From Prorocentrum cordatum (Eukaryota > Sar > Dinophyceae > Prorocentrales > Prorocentraceae): a stretch of DNA of 64,000 nt. Where the stretch lies: contig CAUYUJ010018704.1 in NCBI GenBank assembly GCA_963575745.1, positions 536,804-600,803 on the forward strand. Reading direction: 5' to 3'. The notes beneath the pieces are model-generated. The model saw only the letters and a list, made by a program, of their open reading frames with translations. It was not told the DNA's origin and did not search any database. The position numbers and the translations under genes are program-made. This document shows positions 62,187 to 64,000 of the stretch, piece after piece. Numbering within the stretch: the stretch's first letter is position 1; each line of letters opens with the position of its first letter.

Positions 62187-63608
62187 AACCCGCATCATAA
62201 GGATGCACGGTAAGGATGCAAGGGCCCTGGAGGGCCAGATTCGCGTTTTCAGGGCGGGGGCTGGCCAGCGAGAGTCGCGAAGGGTTGGCCGAAGGGTCGC
62301 CAGGGTGCGAGGGCACCCCCCCTGGAAAGGCTGCCCACCCACACTTCGTGGGTGGCCTGTGAGCCCGGAGATCCGACGCCCCGACAAAAAGAAGACTGGA
62401 GCGCGGCGGGCTTCTGGGCCGCCTTCGGCCATCCTGATGGGGCCCCCGCCGGGCCTCGCGGGACCGCCCGAGTGCGACGCCCACGGGACGAACCGTACCA
62501 GAGCGGCCCCCCGCGGGGGAGGGATATCCGTGCCTCCAGGGGCCGCGCCTCGACGCCCCTGGAGCGATCCGACGCCTGGGAGCCGGGGCGAATAAGGAGC
62601 GTGCGCCTGCTGTTGGCCCCGGCGGCCGTGCAAGTGGGGGGGGGCATGGAGGGCCCCTGGTAGGGCCGTGCTCCTTTAAAACAGGGCTAGGATCGGGATA
62701 AATCGCTCCAGAGCGTTCCGGGGCGCTCTCAGAGCGTTCCAGAACGCTCTGGAGCGGCTGCGGCGCCCAATACATCCTCCAAACCCGCCGATTCTCAGAG
62801 ATTTCGAATTATCCCGATCCGATTTTGTCCCGATCTTCGTGTCGTTTTATCCTTGCCCCCCCGCTGCCGCCCGCCCGAGCGTGAGCAGTCGGGCGGTCGG
62901 GCCGCTGCGGCGGACCGGGCGAGGACGCCTCCCCCCCCGTCCAGTCCCAGCGGCGCGCAGCAGAGGGGCAGGACGGCCGAGAGGGGCGAGTGGTCCTCGG
63001 GTGCTGCCGCTGCTGCTCCTCCTCCTCCCCGTCGTCTTCGTCTCCTCCTCCCTCCCTCCCTTCCCTCCCTCCCTCGCTCACCCCTTCTCGTTGATCGTGG
63101 AAGAAAAAGGAGGTCCTGGAGCCGGTGGTGCTGCAGCCGCCGCCACCGAGCCACCTCGGCAGGAAGATCTCCGGGTAGCCGCGGTCGCCGCCCGCCTGCG
63201 GGCAGCAGGTCGCAGGGAGCCAAAAGGCGCTGAGGCAACTCCCAGGAGGTTCTCACGGGAGAGCGGCCTGCAGTCGGACCTGGGCCAGAAGAACACGCCC
63301 AAAGAACACGATACCCTCCGCCGGCCAACACGCACAGAACATCCGAGGGTACCCTTGCCCAGGATGCACAGGAACATCCAGCAAGCACGAAGAGCTCTGG
63401 GGCACCCTCCCCGAAGCGACCTCTGTCTTGTACTTCGGTCCGACCGTAATTAGCAGTCTCGGTGAGAGCTCGAGTGGGCCAGATTGGCAAAGATTGAGCC
63501 GCGGCTTGAGGCAGGTCAGGCTTGCAGCCGGCAGCCAAAGCGTCGACCGAGAATGTACCAGGGCCGACGCTGGATTCAGTCTCCCACGAATTGCAACCTG
63601 TGGGACAG
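62187..63608. other. No gene recognised
   Basis: A nested palindrome at 62704-62756 (separate entry). 63000-63085 has CTCC/CCCT-rich sequence. No frame is convincing. Confidence 0.35.
62704..62756 (+). repeat. Nested inverted repeat of CGCTCCAGAGCGTT
   Basis: CGCTCCAGAGCGTT at the left and AACGCTCTGGAGCG at the right form 14-bp perfect arms. Inside is a second palindrome GAGCGTTCCAGAACGCTC sharing the right arm. Confidence 0.8.
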
Positions 63609-63760
63609 GGCCGAGGGCTCCGTACAGGCGGATTGGACGAACATTAAAAGATACCCCAAACATATTTAAGAATAGTCAGAACAACGCACAACAAAAACGT
63701 CCCCAGACTATTTTTGACTATGTTTTGATATTCCCCCTGTAAAAGGGCACGCCCCCCTTT
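63609..63760 (+). mobile_element. Family E TIR element, copy E5 (diverged)
   Basis: CTCCGTACAGGCGGATTGG near the left, TATTCCCCCTGTAAAAGGGC and ACGCCCCCC at the right. The shared AT-rich core (GTCCCCAGACTATTTTTGAC) matches E1/E2. The TIRs are weak. Confidence 0.6.
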
Positions 63761-63876
63761 GAGCCCAGAAAGCTCCGCACTCGACCCAGCAAGCTCGATT
63801 AGCGGGACTAGCAACATTGGCGCAACCAGACTCCACGAGCGCAGGGAAGCCCAAACACTGGGCAGCGAGAAAGCTC

Positions 63877-64000
63877 CCCAGACCCCCGACGTAATGATTT
63901 TTTCATTACGTCGACCCCCAAAGGTCCCGACCCTTTCCCCATGACCGGCTTTGCATCCTGAGTCGTTTTTTGACGCTCCCGAGGCCCGGTGATCGGTGAG
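63877..64000 (-). mobile_element. Family A hairpin element, copy A8 (cut by window end)
   Basis: CCCAGACCCCCGACGTAATG, then TTTTTTCATTACGTCGACCC: the same ACGTAATGA stem variant as A2. GCATCCTGAGTCGTTTTTTG and GCTCCCGAGGCCCGG follow. Confidence 0.8.

Noticed and set aside
62155-62775. Hairpin GACGTCATGAAAAAATCATGACGTC as a bacterial-type terminator
   Set aside because: The same hairpin recurs at the same place in every family A copy in both orientations, so it belongs to the element.

Overview
This window looks like nuclear DNA of a core dinoflagellate with a GC-rich genome; a Prorocentrum-like species would fit, but that is inference. The reasons are high GC, very low gene density, introns whose donors are GT or apparently GA/GC, long triplet microsatellites, several families of very short transposon-like elements, and two large non-LTR retrotransposons. 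I saw no bacterial-style operon, tRNA, rRNA or CRISPR array.

Layout. 1-5.2 kb: five + strand exons of a large secreted or surface protein with SbsA-type Ig-like, discoidin-like and cadherin-like repeats. A sixth exon of the same style lies at 34.5 kb, so the gene may span more than 30 kb with very large introns. 5.2-11.1 kb: dispersed elements, a TTGGGC-type repeat block, (GAC)n and (CTC)n tracts, and two possible exons near 9 kb. 11.35-13.07 kb: an intact intronless gene for a multi-pass membrane protein with a split TIR-like domain. 14.2-20.3 kb: a second TTGGGC composite block, its inverted relative, and a decayed Lys/Gly-rich ORF on the - strand. 21.3-29.6 kb: a 90-bp satellite array split by a frameshifted 6.6-kb retrotransposon (LINE A, - strand) with a short A tail and a target-site duplication. 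29.6-34.1 kb: minisatellites with periods of about 10, 16, 24 and 90 bp. 35-41 kb: triplet tracts and a higher-order repeat of about 375 bp. 42.5-51.6 kb: an intact two-ORF retrotransposon (LINE B, - strand) with RNase H in an unusual N-terminal position. 52-64 kb: dense small inverted-repeat elements and triplet tracts, no convincing host gene.

The most interesting signal is the set of short (125-250 bp) elements with terminal inverted repeats. I separate eight families, A to H. Three family E copies have clear 8-bp target-site duplications, as does one family H copy. Family A carries a hairpin next to its right end in which one stem position pair covaries between copies. One A copy and one B copy lie inside introns of the 5' gene, and the A-bearing intron is bounded by a 17-bp direct repeat. 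This is what introner-like intron gain by non-autonomous DNA elements would look like. No transposase is visible in the window.

Limits: all comparisons were by eye. Exon ends, element ends and copy numbers are approximate unless a duplication fixes them, and protein families were assigned from motifs without a database search.
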